Source: Rhinopomastus cyanomelas (taxonomy: Eukaryota; Chordata; Aves; Bucerotiformes; Rhinopomastidae). Taken from it: 64,000 bases of DNA. Within the stretch, counting starts at the first letter, position 1. Each line of letters begins with the position of its first letter. The DNA lies in assembly GCA_013400115.1 (NCBI GenBank), contig VXBP01002396.1, positions 62,001 through 126,000 on the forward strand, in the 5' to 3' direction. The notes below the pieces were generated by a model. It saw only the letters and a list, made by a program, of their open reading frames with translations. It had not been told where the DNA came from and searched no databases. The position numbers were made by a program, and so were the translations under genes. Positions 1 to 12,100 of this stretch are shown here, in pieces.

Positions 1-48
1 GAGGCACAATGTATCTTTGGTTAGAAGAGACCTTTAAGACTACCAAGC

Positions 49-127
49 TTTATTATTTGCTAGAGTGTGGAAGATAATGACAACCTCTGGAGGCGTAAGG
101 AACATAAAGCAGTAGAACCAGCAGGGA
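49..127 (+). repeat. Inverted repeat, left arm
   Basis: About 79 bp that matches the reverse complement of 2344-2425 at roughly 85-87% identity by eye, including the shared cores CAACCTCTGGAG and TTTATTATTTGCTAGAGTG. On the minus strand this arm ends in AATAAA. Family unknown; not CR1. Confidence 0.75.
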
Positions 128-1217
128 AGAGGGTTTCGAGCCAACTCTGGAGCAAGGACTCCATAACCACCTTATCTGTAGAGGAGGGGCATTGACCACC
201 ACTCCTGCTGCAGGGCCTGCTTAGGTTGCTGGAATAAACTGCCACAGAGGACATGGATCCTAGGGACAGTGGTGGGGGCTGAGGAGAGCTATGGGAGTTG
301 CAGTCAGTGTGTGGAGTGAAGAAAAAGACTCATGGGTTTCTTACAGATTTTTATTGCCTTCAGGGCACATAGGGAGGACTCTCAGAAGGAAGTGGAGTGA
401 CAAACATGACTGGGGTGTGGCCACAGCAGGAGAGGCAGGAGCAGAACAACAGGAGCCAGTGACAAGTCCATGAACTAAAATGAAAGAGGAAAAATGTTGT
501 GAAAACCAACTCTTTTGTAAGAGACCCAACCTAACACAGGTAATCAGGGGCTTGATCATGGAAAGCAGCACTCTGGGGAGAAGCTGCTGGGGTGGCACAG
601 GGCAGTCACTTGCAGGGTGGGGAGCACAGGCTAAGCAGAAGGAATGCAGAGTTTGGGTTTTTTGGCTTTAAACATCACCCATTCCTAAGGGAAGTAATTT
701 TCAGAGACTGAATAAGAATCAACAGGTAAGAGTTCTGCAGCCACTGAAACAAGTGGCTTGTTAAACAGAAAAAACCGCAGCCAACCACCTTGTGCAACAT
801 AACCAAGTATTTAATACAAATTCCACATCTTACCTCTCCTTACATAACTAGCATAGCCGGCAGGATCGTAGCAAATTAGGTCAAGCTGTTCCCAGATGAG
901 GGATTAGAGGAAGAGAAATTTAGAAGTAGCTGAAGACATCAACAGGGCCAGAATAAAAATGTCATTGGATCACTCTGAAGAGCAGGGCATGAGTGAGATG
1001 ACACCACTAACACATCACCAATAAAGCTCAGAGCGAGAGCCAACCAAACACTTCGCTGACAAACAACCTGTAGGTCCTCACTGCTGTAATGATGTTCCAG
1101 TGCTCATCTTCTTTGCTGGTAAGGAATGAAACACATATCAAGTGTCACAATGCTTCTGTGGCTTCTTCAGAGTGAGCTGCGCTGGAGCAATAAAGGCAAG
1201 CACCATAAAGCAAAGGC

Positions 1218-1650
1218 AGAATCACAGAATCGTTTAGATTGGAAGGGACCTCAGAGATCACCCAGTTCCAACCCCCTACCATGGGCAGTGACACCTCTCG
1301 CCACACCAGGGTGCCCAGAGCGTCATCCAACCCAGCCTTGAACACTTCCAGGAATGGAGCAGCTACAACTTTCCTGAGAAACCTGTTCCAGCGCCCTCAG
1401 CACCCTCACAGGGAGGAATTTCTTCCTAAGATCCAATCTAAATCTGCTCTCTTTTAGCTTGAAACCATCCTCCTTGTCCTATCACTCAAGTGCCTTGTGC
1501 CAAGTCCCTCTCCAGCTTTCCTGTAGTCCCTTCGGGTACTAGAAGGCTGCTATAAGGCCCCACTATAGCCTTCTACTAGGCTGAACAGCCCCAATTCCCT
1601 TACTCTGACCCCACAGAAGAGGTGCTCCAGCCCTCTGATGCCTTTTCCCC
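1218..1650 (-). repeat. CR1 LINE fragment
   Basis: Begins ATCACAGAATCG and continues with the reverse complement of the CR1 3' region (GGAAGGGACCTCAGAGATCA, then a CTGTTCCAGCGCC segment and a TAGCTTGAAACCATCC segment). About 430 bp, 5' truncated. Confidence 0.9.
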
Positions 1651-2343
1651 TTTGAAAACCATTGGCACTGGTTAAGCGCCAGTGTAAGGGCACTAACACA
1701 AAGAGCATCATTACAGACCTGACACAGAACCAGTGGCACAGCCCTGCTCTGGAACTGAAAGAGGATTTCTCTGAAAATGGGAAGGAAAAAGAACAGCAAC
1801 ATAATCAGTGCTGAGGTAATTCAAAACAGAGGAAGCCAGCAAAGTGCCATTCTTAGAAAGGGTGAGGCACAGTCTGCCTTCACCAAGGGATTGCTTGATC
1901 TTCTCCTCTCCAGTGCAGTGAGAAACTGTCATTGGGCTAGGACTAATCACAACATCCAGCATTCAGCTTCATTAAACCAAAGCACATGCTCAGACCAGCA
2001 GTGTTTTAACTTGACAGCTGGAATCTAACATACTTCTCCAAAGCAATGGATGAGGCTAATAAAGGCTCATGGAATTTGGAGAACTCAAATTTAAAAACAA
2101 ACCACAAAGACCCAATTAAAACCCTGTAATAAGTAGCAACTACATTATGGAACTAACAAAGGTGAATCATTTTAAATTCTCCCAGATACCTCTAACAAGA
2201 ATCATTCTATTTGGTAGAAGAGAATATGGTAGAATAATTTTTTCTCATAATTTGAGGGCAATAGCTTGGTAAGTAGTGTGAGCTAATTATAAAAGCTCTT
2301 TTTCCTAAGCCCTGGAATTACAGTGAGTCAGCTCCTGGCAACA

Positions 2344-2425
2344 TCCCCACTGGTTCCACTGCTTTGTTATGTTTCTTACGTCTCCAGAGGTTGTCTTTAT
2401 CCCCCACACTCTAGCAAATAATAAA
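2344..2425 (-). repeat. Inverted repeat, right arm
   Basis: Partner of 49-127 in opposite orientation; on the plus strand it ends CTAGCAAATAATAAA. Similarity stops abruptly at both edges, as for two inserted copies of one unit rather than a duplicated locus. Confidence 0.75.
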
Positions 2426-2864
2426 ACCCCAAGTACAGAGAAGTAAAAATACCCAAGATTTTAGCACACAATACGTGCAAACTGCAAAGGCACAGCGATG
2501 CGAACAGTTCAATTTGCAGCTGTTAACACATTCCTTTTGTTTGCAGCTTGCAAATCTGTTTCCTGGCACATCCATCAGATTTGCTTGAAGTGATCAAGCC
2601 AAAATGTGCTCTGACAACAGCATTGCTTAGACTCACTGCTGTAAAAAAAATTTCCAGTAAATGCTGCCTAGAAAACACCTTCTGCTGTCTCAGCTATCTA
2701 AAAATACATTTAACAGGGAGATGAGCAGTGTTTTATGAAAATGTTAATTTTTAAAACGTAAAATTCCATCTGGTTGACAAACCTGTCTGGAGAGATAAAC
2801 CTCTCTCAGGAAGCAACACACAAGAGCTGACAGTCCTAGGATCCTGGCTTGTCTCAGCAATAGT

Positions 2865-3025
2865 GTGGCCAGGGCAGTGGTGGAGTCCCCATCTATGGAA
2901 ATGTTTAACAACGGACTGGCTGTGGCCCTTAGTGCCCTGGTCTAGGTGACTGTGGTGATGTTAGGTCATGAGCTGGGCTAGACAATCTTAGAGGTTGTTT
3001 CCAGCTTCAGCAATTCTGTGATTCT
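2865..3025 (+). repeat. CR1 LINE 3' fragment
   Basis: Contains GCAGTGGTGGAGTCCCCATC and ends CAGCAATTCTGTGATTCT, the typical CR1 3' terminus. About 160 bp. Confidence 0.88.
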
Positions 3026-4344
3026 CTTCTCAGATCTCTGTGATCTGTTAAAAGGCTCCCTACACAGCAGACAAAAACATGCATCTTCTGAAGAAAATTC
3101 TGTCTAATTATTCTAATACTGCACTGTTAAAAAAATAGATTCAAGTGAAACTTACTAAAAGTGAGGAAACAATCACCTTCTGTCTTCTATTGCTGTTCAA
3201 ATTCAGGGTCTTTGCTGCTTTCTGTGAGGATCAGATATATTGTGCTTCACAAAGATGCTTCACTGGCCCTTGTTATGCTTCTCTTTCACTGCTATTGACA
3301 CCTTGGCTTCTCCAGCCTGACCCGCTCAAACTGAGGCAGCAAGAGGTGGTTTGTCAAACCCCACAATCTGGTGGACGAGCCAGAAGCAGGTAGAAATTTA
3401 ACTGGGTGTTGCTGATCTGACAGATTAGACAGAAAACAAAGCCTCATCAGTAACCATGTACCTCATGTACCTTACGGACAGAAAAACAAGCAGAGAAATT
3501 GACATTTTCTTACATCTTTGCACACAAACATTCCAAGTTCTTTCCAACTTTTAGATAAAAGTTAAGAACACTAAGTCTGCCAGAAACGTGACAGTTCTTA
3601 CTTACCATCAACTGCAGGAGCTGGGGGCAGAGTCTGAATTCTTACAGCATCCTGTTCCGTTTAACAGTTCTAGCAGTGTTTGATCCCGTAATCTTAATTC
3701 TTTTAACTCCTAAACTGTACGTTACCAGGTAACACAGAAATTTTGAGGAAACCTGTACAAGATCAGAAGGCAGGAAAACAGCAACAAGGCTGCCAAGAGG
3801 GTGCTGGAGGTTTGATTGCTCTTGCATGACAACTAATTTCTTATTAAAAAACCAAACCAGGATTCCCAGCTCAGCGTGATCAGAATTACTGTGCCCTCAA
3901 CAGCATCAATGTCCATTCAAAGTGTTGTTCAACAAAACCCAAATAAGGGGATTATATTTAGTTAGAAATAAAGTCCTATTACGGTTTCTTGTTGATTCCC
4001 CTGTAGAACAGGACAGTCTCGTATTCTATAGCCTGCACGTGCCTGGTTAAGATGGTTAGTAGACTGTGGACTGCCTCTCCATAGGGTGTAATTATTAATT
4101 AATTATTTCAATAATTTGAAAACTTAATATTCAACATGGCAGATGATGTGAGAAAATGTGACCTCATGTTACTTCCTTTTCAATGAGTGTTGCTTTTTAT
4201 TCATAGCTCTGGGAAGGTTAACAGGAAAATTAGCTCTGAAAAAAAGCCTTCACAACCATTTGTGGAGAGTAGTTTTCCTATTTAGCTTAAGTCCAGAGGT
4301 TTACAAGAACAATCACTCCAAGAGAAATAGAATGTAAAGCCTAT

Positions 4345-6093
4345 GTTTAAAACATGGCCTTTATTGATGCTGCCTACTGAGCTCCGCATTTACCTTACAT
4401 CGAAATGGTTCTGCTCTGCTGAAGAAAAGACAGGAACAGTGCATTTACAAGAGTAGTTTTCCTTTAATTTTTCTGTGAAAATGGAAGGAACGGGAATCAC
4501 AAGTTGACAAATATGGTGCAATGAAATTTCAAGAAACATCAATTGCTGTAATGCTACGCCATCACTAGTGTTTCCTTCTGACTTTCTGCCCTGTGAACCA
4601 GAATATCCCGATATACAGTCCAGCGCATCTATGTTATTACTCTACAGCATATTAAACACAGAAAAAGGGGCGAAGAACCCCCCTCCAATGTACAAACATG
4701 AATTAAAAAAATCGATAAAAAAATCACTTTTATACATACTGTATATGCAAACTGCTTTAAATACAAGGTCTCGCAGGAGTTATTTACAAACGGTATCTGC
4801 CTGTGGGACAATCCACAGACCAAGCACACACAGCTGCTTTTTACTTTTCATCGTCGCATCTCATCTCTGAGAGATAGAAATTCATTCGGCAGTAGAGCAA
4901 AACACAACAACTTGGGACAAAGTAACTTAAGGGCAACCCAACAAATTCTGTTCCTCAAAACGAAAGTTAAGAACCAGGACTGCCAAAGCTTCCAAATAAA
5001 GTTGCAGCTTACTCCAGGCGCCCACCCTCCAGGTCTGGGCTGGGGAGGCTACGCAGACAGACCCGTGTGAAACACGGGCACTGCAACTTGGTAAAACCTC
5101 CATTAAGAGCCATAACTGACAGGTATGTTTTATCCAAAGAGTGGACTAACCTAGAATTTTTACTGTTTTATTATTTTTTTCCAATTTTATTAATATTTAA
5201 AAAATACATAAAAATACAACATCCAATGTCTGAATAAATATATTTAACAAGTTGCAGAATAACCTTATTTTACAGAAAAATTTTCAGCTTTAGAAATCTT
5301 GTTAAATAACTTCACTGTTGTTATTATATATTTCATTTTTTGTCTTTTTGTAACAAAATAAAACTCTGAAATTACATAGAAAAAAGACAAAATATTTTTG
5401 TCAAGGGATAAGATAGTCCACTGAAAACCTATTCACAATTCCACTGTAAACATTAATAAACATTAAAATATTTGCATAATCGTGTGCTCAAAAATCCTAT
5501 AAAAAGTGGAAGACTTCTCACAACTGTAGTTTTCAGTCAACTACACTTCCTTTCACAATTTATTTTGTCCCATTTACAACCTTTAAAACTGGGCACATTG
5601 CTGAACACATACTTTGGCAGTTCTGTATAGCAAGTGCTTCTGCAACAAGGAACTGCTCACCGAGAGTAAACGCAGCTCGGTGAAAGTGCAGCAGTTACTC
5701 GATTTTTTCATTTTGATAATACTCTGATGTCTGCTTGGTGCACTTGCCCTTCTAAGATCTCCCTTCAACACCTGAATGCTTCATTGGACAAAACTCTGCA
5801 AACTGGATAAGTGCCCTTTCTCTGCAGTAACAATAAGAAATAAACAAAGAACCAAACACAATGACAAGTGTCACGTTGTGCCTACAGACCTTCAGTTACC
5901 AATGAGCTTAAAGTTCTCCAAACAGTAAACTAAACAAAAGAAGAGGGAAGGAGGGAAGAACAGGTACAGTCCCGCAGTGGAAGTGTGTACAGAATATACT
6001 TGGCAACGTCAGACTAGTCGAGTGCTTTCTGTGGTTTAATCTCAGGATTTGTGTCCATGGCAGCAAGCTGCTGGCAAGGCAGAGAAACATGTA
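4345..6093 (-). other. ARID4A: ARID4A 3' UTR (end inferred)
   Basis: AT-rich sequence directly after the stop codon without CR1 or another gene. On the minus strand AATAAA occurs at 5559-5564, near 5186 and 5167, at 4359-4364 and at 4196-4201. A 1.6-1.8 kb UTR, as I recall for mammals, favours the signal at 4359-4364, with shorter isoforms possible from 5559 or 5167-5190. Which sites are used cannot be settled without transcript data. Confidence 0.55.
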
Positions 6094-6197
6094 TCACCTG
6101 CATTCCACTGCAAGCACGTTCTGGGGAGGAGAAGATGATGATGGACTCATTCCAGTGTCTGAGGAAGCAGATGACATTGATGCTCCTGCGTGAGACA
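6094..6197 (-). CDS. ARID4A: ARID4A exon 24, last coding exon and stop (residues 1222-1255)
   Basis: 104 coding bases after acceptor TGTGTTCAG, reading [20 protein letters not shown] then [14 protein letters not shown] and TGA at 6094-6096. The terminal VECR is shared by both ARID4 paralogues. The exon continues into the 3' UTR. Confidence 0.97.
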
Positions 6198-9100
6198 CTG
6201 AACACAAGGAACACGAGATCAGTATCATGTTAGCAAGCATGTGTCAGAGTGAAAGTTTCTAGAGTTATTCTTATTCATAGAAGCAGCGAAGAAAACAACA
6301 CGGATTTTTTTCAGTTGCCTCCACTGCTCTATTAAATGCTGGGGGAGTAACCTCCCCTGTGTGGCGCCACAGACCAAGTGAAAAAGTAAATCAGATGATT
6401 AAAAGATCAGACTGTACTGGCCTTGGGAAGTCCAAGTTCACAATATACAGTTATAAAACAGTGAAAGTTTTTGTTATCTTCAAGTTCTAAAAGCTACATC
6501 TTTGCTAAACATGCAAACACACCAACAGGTAACAAGTATTTTTATTCTTTTTTAAGAAAACCTGCCAATTTGTTAACTTTTCTAGCAAGTTAATTTGCTA
6601 GAAAAGCCGTCACTCAAAGCAACTTATCATGGGAAGCGTAAAGCAAATCTAAAAGTCACCTTCTCTATCTTTCTTTTTTAATCGCTTTCTTCTCCTGTCT
6701 ATGGTTGCTACTTCTGACTTCAAGGACATGTAGTATTTTCGTATTTCCTGTAGTTTTTCTTGTAGGAAGGAGATCCTTTCAGTGCTGCTCATGTTGTCTA
6801 GTTCATCTTAAAAACAAGAAGAGAAAGGTAATTTTAAGCAAATGTCTGCAATTCTGAAGAGTATCCACAATGCAGCACGGAAGAACACGTTTCCTTAACT
6901 ACACCATAAATGCTAAGAATCTCTAAATCTGCACATTTTTCTATTGGAACAAATTCTCTCAAGGTTCCCTTCTAATTAAGGCAAAGAATTCTTACTGAGC
7001 TGAAAACTCCACTTGTACACTCTAGGCGAAGCGTTCTGGTGATGGTGCTTCTCCCTGTGTTTATCCTTCTCTCCGTCTTTGATGTGAGGTGAAACCACTC
7101 TTGCAGGCGATCGAGAAATCTTCTGTGGTTTTGAAGTGTTGATGTGTTTCACAGGAGTACATTTACTGGCGCCATCCAGGACAGGAAGATCTTCACTGTC
7201 ACTGCTTTGTCCTGCAGCAAGAGAAAGTTATTTGGATTTAAAAAAAAAAATAAAAAAAATCAGACATTGACATTTAACAATTGTAGCTATAGTTAGAAAA
7301 AAAATTAAGAAATAACTGATTTCTCTTGCTCAGAAGATCCCAGAACACATAAGGAAAAGCCATTTCAGATTCTGTGTGTAACAACTTTATCAGGCACAAC
7401 CAAGGTGTACTGAACTCTCAAGTGTGTGAATTGGTAATGCAGAGACATCAAGAGCTGACAGGGAACTTAGTTAAAAAGCCACAGTGCTTTTTTGTTAAAG
7501 AAGCAATAAAGCAGCTTATTAAAACAAGAAAAGATTCTCTGTTGAAAACACACAGGACTCGGGGTTCCTAATATATGGCAGACACAAGAATCCCTTTTGT
7601 AAAGATTAAAACTATTAATACAGGCAGCACATGATGGAGTAGTTTTACCTTTACGCATCTGCCACAGGGCACAGATGTATTAACTCATTCAATACAATGA
7701 TCCCCAAAAAAGAGCTACAGAAACACAAAAATCCAGGAAAAAAATACCCCAAAATCACATTTTGAGAAAAAAACACAAAAGATTGCTTCGGCTGAAAGTT
7801 ATTCTTTAGCATCAAACATTTTTTCTGTCCTCGGAGCCAGTCTCTGTCATCCAATGATAGGGCAAAGGACAATGGGTCTCAGCTGGAACATAGGAGGTTC
7901 CACATAAAATATAAGAAGAAACTTCTTCACAGTGAGGAGGATGGAGCACTGGAAGGGGCTGCCCAGGGGGTTGTGGAGCCTCCTCCTCTGAAGGTGTTTA
8001 AAACCCACCTGGATATGTTCCTGTGTGACCTGATCTAGGTGAGCCTGCTGTGGTAGGGCAAATGAACTGGATGATCTTCCAATCCCTAACATTTTGTGAT
8101 TTTCTCCCTCAAAAAGAGAAACATCTATTGTAAGGCTTTAAAGATGTTGCTAGTCAGAACAAGCTCCCCTCTGTCAAAATCCTAATTGACCGAATACATA
8201 AAAATGAGCAAAATGGTAGATGTTTAGTAACTCATACAGAATGCTGTTACAGGCTTCTCCTAATGAAGTAGTTAAAAATAGCCAGATTTCCCAGTAACTC
8301 TGCTACCATGCAGCTGGTTCAGTTCTCTCCAGCAAACAGCCAAAAGTCGGGAGGAAAAGCACCACAGCACCCAACCCACAGAAATCCTGGGGGAACAGTG
8401 GGGCGTTACACATGTTTACAGGACAGCACAACTTCTCCCCCTCCAGGAATGCACCTGTTCCATTCTTTTCATTTTTGGCTACAGCACTTGTTCGCTTTGG
8501 AGTACGCTTTTGTTTTTTGGCGAGGGTTCCACTATTGCTGTCACTGGGTCTTTTTTGACCTAAATGAGAAGGGGAAAAAACAAACTGATGTCACAAACTT
8601 ACTACTAATAAGCCTTTTTCTTCGAATAAGCACCAAGGAATGTAAAATTAGGAGACAGAACAAACAAGGACTTTGTAGCAAAGTGACAGAAGACAACTTC
8701 AGAAATCACAATGGCAGGCAGCACCCACCTTTCTCTCCCGTCTCCTTCTCTTGCACAATTGTGCTACAGTTGCTGGATGTCGTGCTGGCTTCAAACCCAT
8801 TGGCAGACTCGCTTTCACAGAGACCTTCCTGTGACTCCTCTGCCACGCTGTCCACTTCAATGGTCATATCGCTTTCGCTCTTAACACTGCGTGACTCGTC
8901 CTGGCTAAGTGCAAGAGGTGAGGCCACAGAGAAGCTTGACTGTACAGCAGGGGGTAAGGCAGATGGATTTGAGTTTGAAGCGTTAGGATCTGGCTTTTCT
9001 GAGACTGCACCCTCGCTGCCACTCTTATCCTTGTCATCCAAGTCATCCAAGTCTACTTCATGGCACAGCAAAGTCTCAGGACCAATCTGAGGCATTGCAT

Positions 9101-12100
9101 CATCCTCGTCTTTTAAGGGAACATTCTCGCTTTCTTCAGGTGGACGTTCATTGTTCTCATTCCTCAGCTCTTGACCAGGTGGAACCGATTCTGCCACCAG
9201 CGATGGCATTTCCTCATTTTCAGTTCTGAGGGGCTCTTCAGCCTTCAGCCCTTTACACTCCTCTACTCCAGTACATTCAGTGGTCCTCTCTTCAGATACA
9301 CAACTTGGCACTTCCATCTCACTCTCTCGCCGATTTCTCTTCTCAGGTGAGGCCTGTTCCAAAGTTTTCCTTTTCAGAAGCTTCTTATCTTTTGTAGAAG
9401 GTTCTGTTTCATTCTCAGTAGTGCTGGAAGTTTCTTTACAGTTCAAGGAAGACACATCTGATCTTTCATGTTCTGCCAGAGATTCATTTGCCACTTCTTC
9501 TTGGCTTACTGGGGAAATCTTTGCATTTTCTAATGAGAGATCTTTTGTCTTGCTCCTTCTTCCTTTTCCTTTGGGTGATTTTTCAGCCTCTCTTTTGATT
9601 TCTTCTATTTGTTCTGTTTTATTTCCAAACAATTGCACACTTTGTTCACCTTCTTCAATTTCCATTTTCGGTGTTTCTAGAGGCTGTTGCTGAGTCCTGT
9701 CGTTTTCTTTCAACACATGAGGAATCTTTGGGTTTTCTTCATCCAGCTTCTCATCATGTAGTTTTTCATTTTTTTCCAGTTCTGAAGCTTCTGGAGAAAA
9801 TTCTTCATTCAAATTCTTTTCAGATGACTCATCAGCTTCGCTGTCAGATGAGCCAGAGTCTAAAAAAGAATTTTAAACCAGAAAGAAACAGCACCCTAAA
9901 TCATCAATCACAACACAGTACCTTTTTTCAACCACAGAAACCTCTTTTTTTCCTCCTCTTTTGGCATTTATGATGTTAACATCAGTTGCCAGTAAACTGA
10001 TCTCAAACTTTACAAATCCTGCACTATTCAACACACTTATTACAGCTCTTATTTTTACCCATATTTTCTATAGAACCATAATATGAGTACTATTATCAGC
10101 ATTCACGGGTGATGCTTCTAGCCATATGGTATAGTTTTAGATAGTCTTGCGAGAAGCAAGGAGTTGGACTTGACAATCCTTAGGGGCCCCTTCCAACTTG
10201 AGGCATTCTATGCTCCTACAACTTCTACTTCCCAAATAAGCCAAAATAAACAAATAAAGCTTATAGTAGCAAAACCAGTTGTACAATTCCTGTGCTCTGG
10301 AATCTACCTGTGGATGTCACTTCCCACATCCCGATGTTCCAAAACTCCTCCCCCTCCATGCCCTACCCAAAGCAAAACCAAAGCCCCGAACCTTTCCACA
10401 CCGCAAGATGGATGTTTCATCGCTGAACTACTGTGCAGATAATGCAACAGATACAGAATGAGCATCAATATGTTACCAGAAGATTATTCAGGGTTCTGTA
10501 CTAAAAGCAGAGAGTGATTTCACTTGCATTCTTGTTCACACAGGCTTAGAAATACCAAAAATATTGCTGCTGTTTGTATATAATTAAGATCTCTGCCAGA
10601 TGATGTAGTGCTGAGGTTAGGTACTTAAATACCACAACGAGGACTGTCATTATACCACTAGATTTGGTCTGTTCAAGATTAGGACTGAAAGGCTCTGGCT
10701 GAAGAATAAGGAATGACTTGTCCAGCCATTTCCACACCACAGCTCTTCTGTGAGCAAACCACACTCCTCAGCAGCGTCAGCTTGGTAAAATTCACAGAGA
10801 GAACAACAAAAAAAAAATCAGAAGTAAAAAATAAAAACAGCAAGCCTCTTCTTAAATAGGCCCTGAAAGAAACCTCAAAGCATACACAGCACTGAGATCA
10901 CTCACTGTTTGATCCTCTATCAGAATCAAACATTTCTGAGCTAGGTCTCACCTGCCTGCAAGGTGTTGCTAAAATCAAAACTCAAAGTATTAATTTTTAA
11001 AGAGAATAAAACCTGTTCGAAAAGTTTGGGTTGCTGCGTTGCTTGTGTGCCCAGACTGCTTTAAGCAGGACTTTCAAGCTTCCGACAGCTGCATTCGCTG
11101 AAGCTGTCATCTTAAATCACCATTTACATGCACTTCCATGCCAGAACACCAGTGCACCAGATGTACCTTCTGTTCCATTTGGTAATGGTGAGGAATTGGA
11201 CAAGTTGTTCCGTGCACCTCTGGCTCCTGATTTACCTTCACTATTTGGCGTTTTGGATAAACTGCAAGATGTGTTTGATGGAAGAGTAGATTTCAGAGGG
11301 GGCCGTCCACGCTTTGATTTTTGTTTCTCCTCATCCTTCTTCTCATCCTTTTCGCTGTCTTCTTTATTCTGAGGGGAAATCAATTAATTTCTCTTAGTAA
11401 GATTCACCACTGATCCTCAAAGTTTGTCTCCCATATGCTCCAGAGAAGGGAAACGAAGCTGAGAGGAGGTCTGGAGAGCAGCTGAGGGAACTGGGCTTAT
11501 TTAGTCTAGAGAAGAGGAGGCTGAGAGGAGATGTTATTGTTCTCTACAACTACCTACAAAGACGTTGTAGCAAGGCTGATGCTGGTCTCTCCTCTCAAAT
11601 TACTAATGAGAGGATGAGAGGAAATGGCCTCAGGTTGCATCAGGGGAGGTTTAGAGTGGATCTTAGGAAGAAGTTCTTTCCTGAGAGAGTAGTTGGGCGC
11701 TGGACCAGGCTGCCCAGGGAGATGGTGGAGTCCCCATCCCTGGAAGTGTTTAAAAACCAAGTAGCTAGAGGACTTGATATCATGGTCTAGGTATATGTTA
11801 GGTTATGGTTAGGGAGATGTTGGGATGAAGGCTGGCTGTGATGGTCCTGGAGGTCCTTTCCAGCTATGGTGAGTCTGTGATTCTCTACACTTCCATTAAG
11901 AAACTAGACTGGAGACTGAATAACAAGGCGTTTTATCAGAAAGAGTGATGCTAAATATTGCACTGCAATAAACTTATTGAAATAACCATTACTTTTGTTT
12001 TCTTCTTTTGCTTTCTCTTTGGTCCTCCTTTGTCCACAGGCCAGATAATCCGATCAGCTTTCACCCACTCATCATATCTAGAAGTGATTCACAACATAGG

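Larger units (their letters stand above)
1..4344. other. Intergenic region downstream of ARID4A
   Basis: No exon of a neighbouring gene recognised; in mammals TOMM20L or TIMM9 would come next, but I find no such coding sequence. The stretch contains CR1 fragments at 1218-1650 and 2865-3025 and an inverted repeat pair (49-127 and 2344-2425). Confidence 0.7.

Noticed and set aside
8308..9090. Plus-strand open frame of 260 codons
   Set aside because: Antisense shadow of ARID4A exons 20 and 21; Ser/Leu/Phe-rich as expected from the complement of Glu/Ser-rich coding sequence.
9280..9693. Plus-strand open frame of 137 codons
   Set aside because: Also antisense to exon 20, no independent support.
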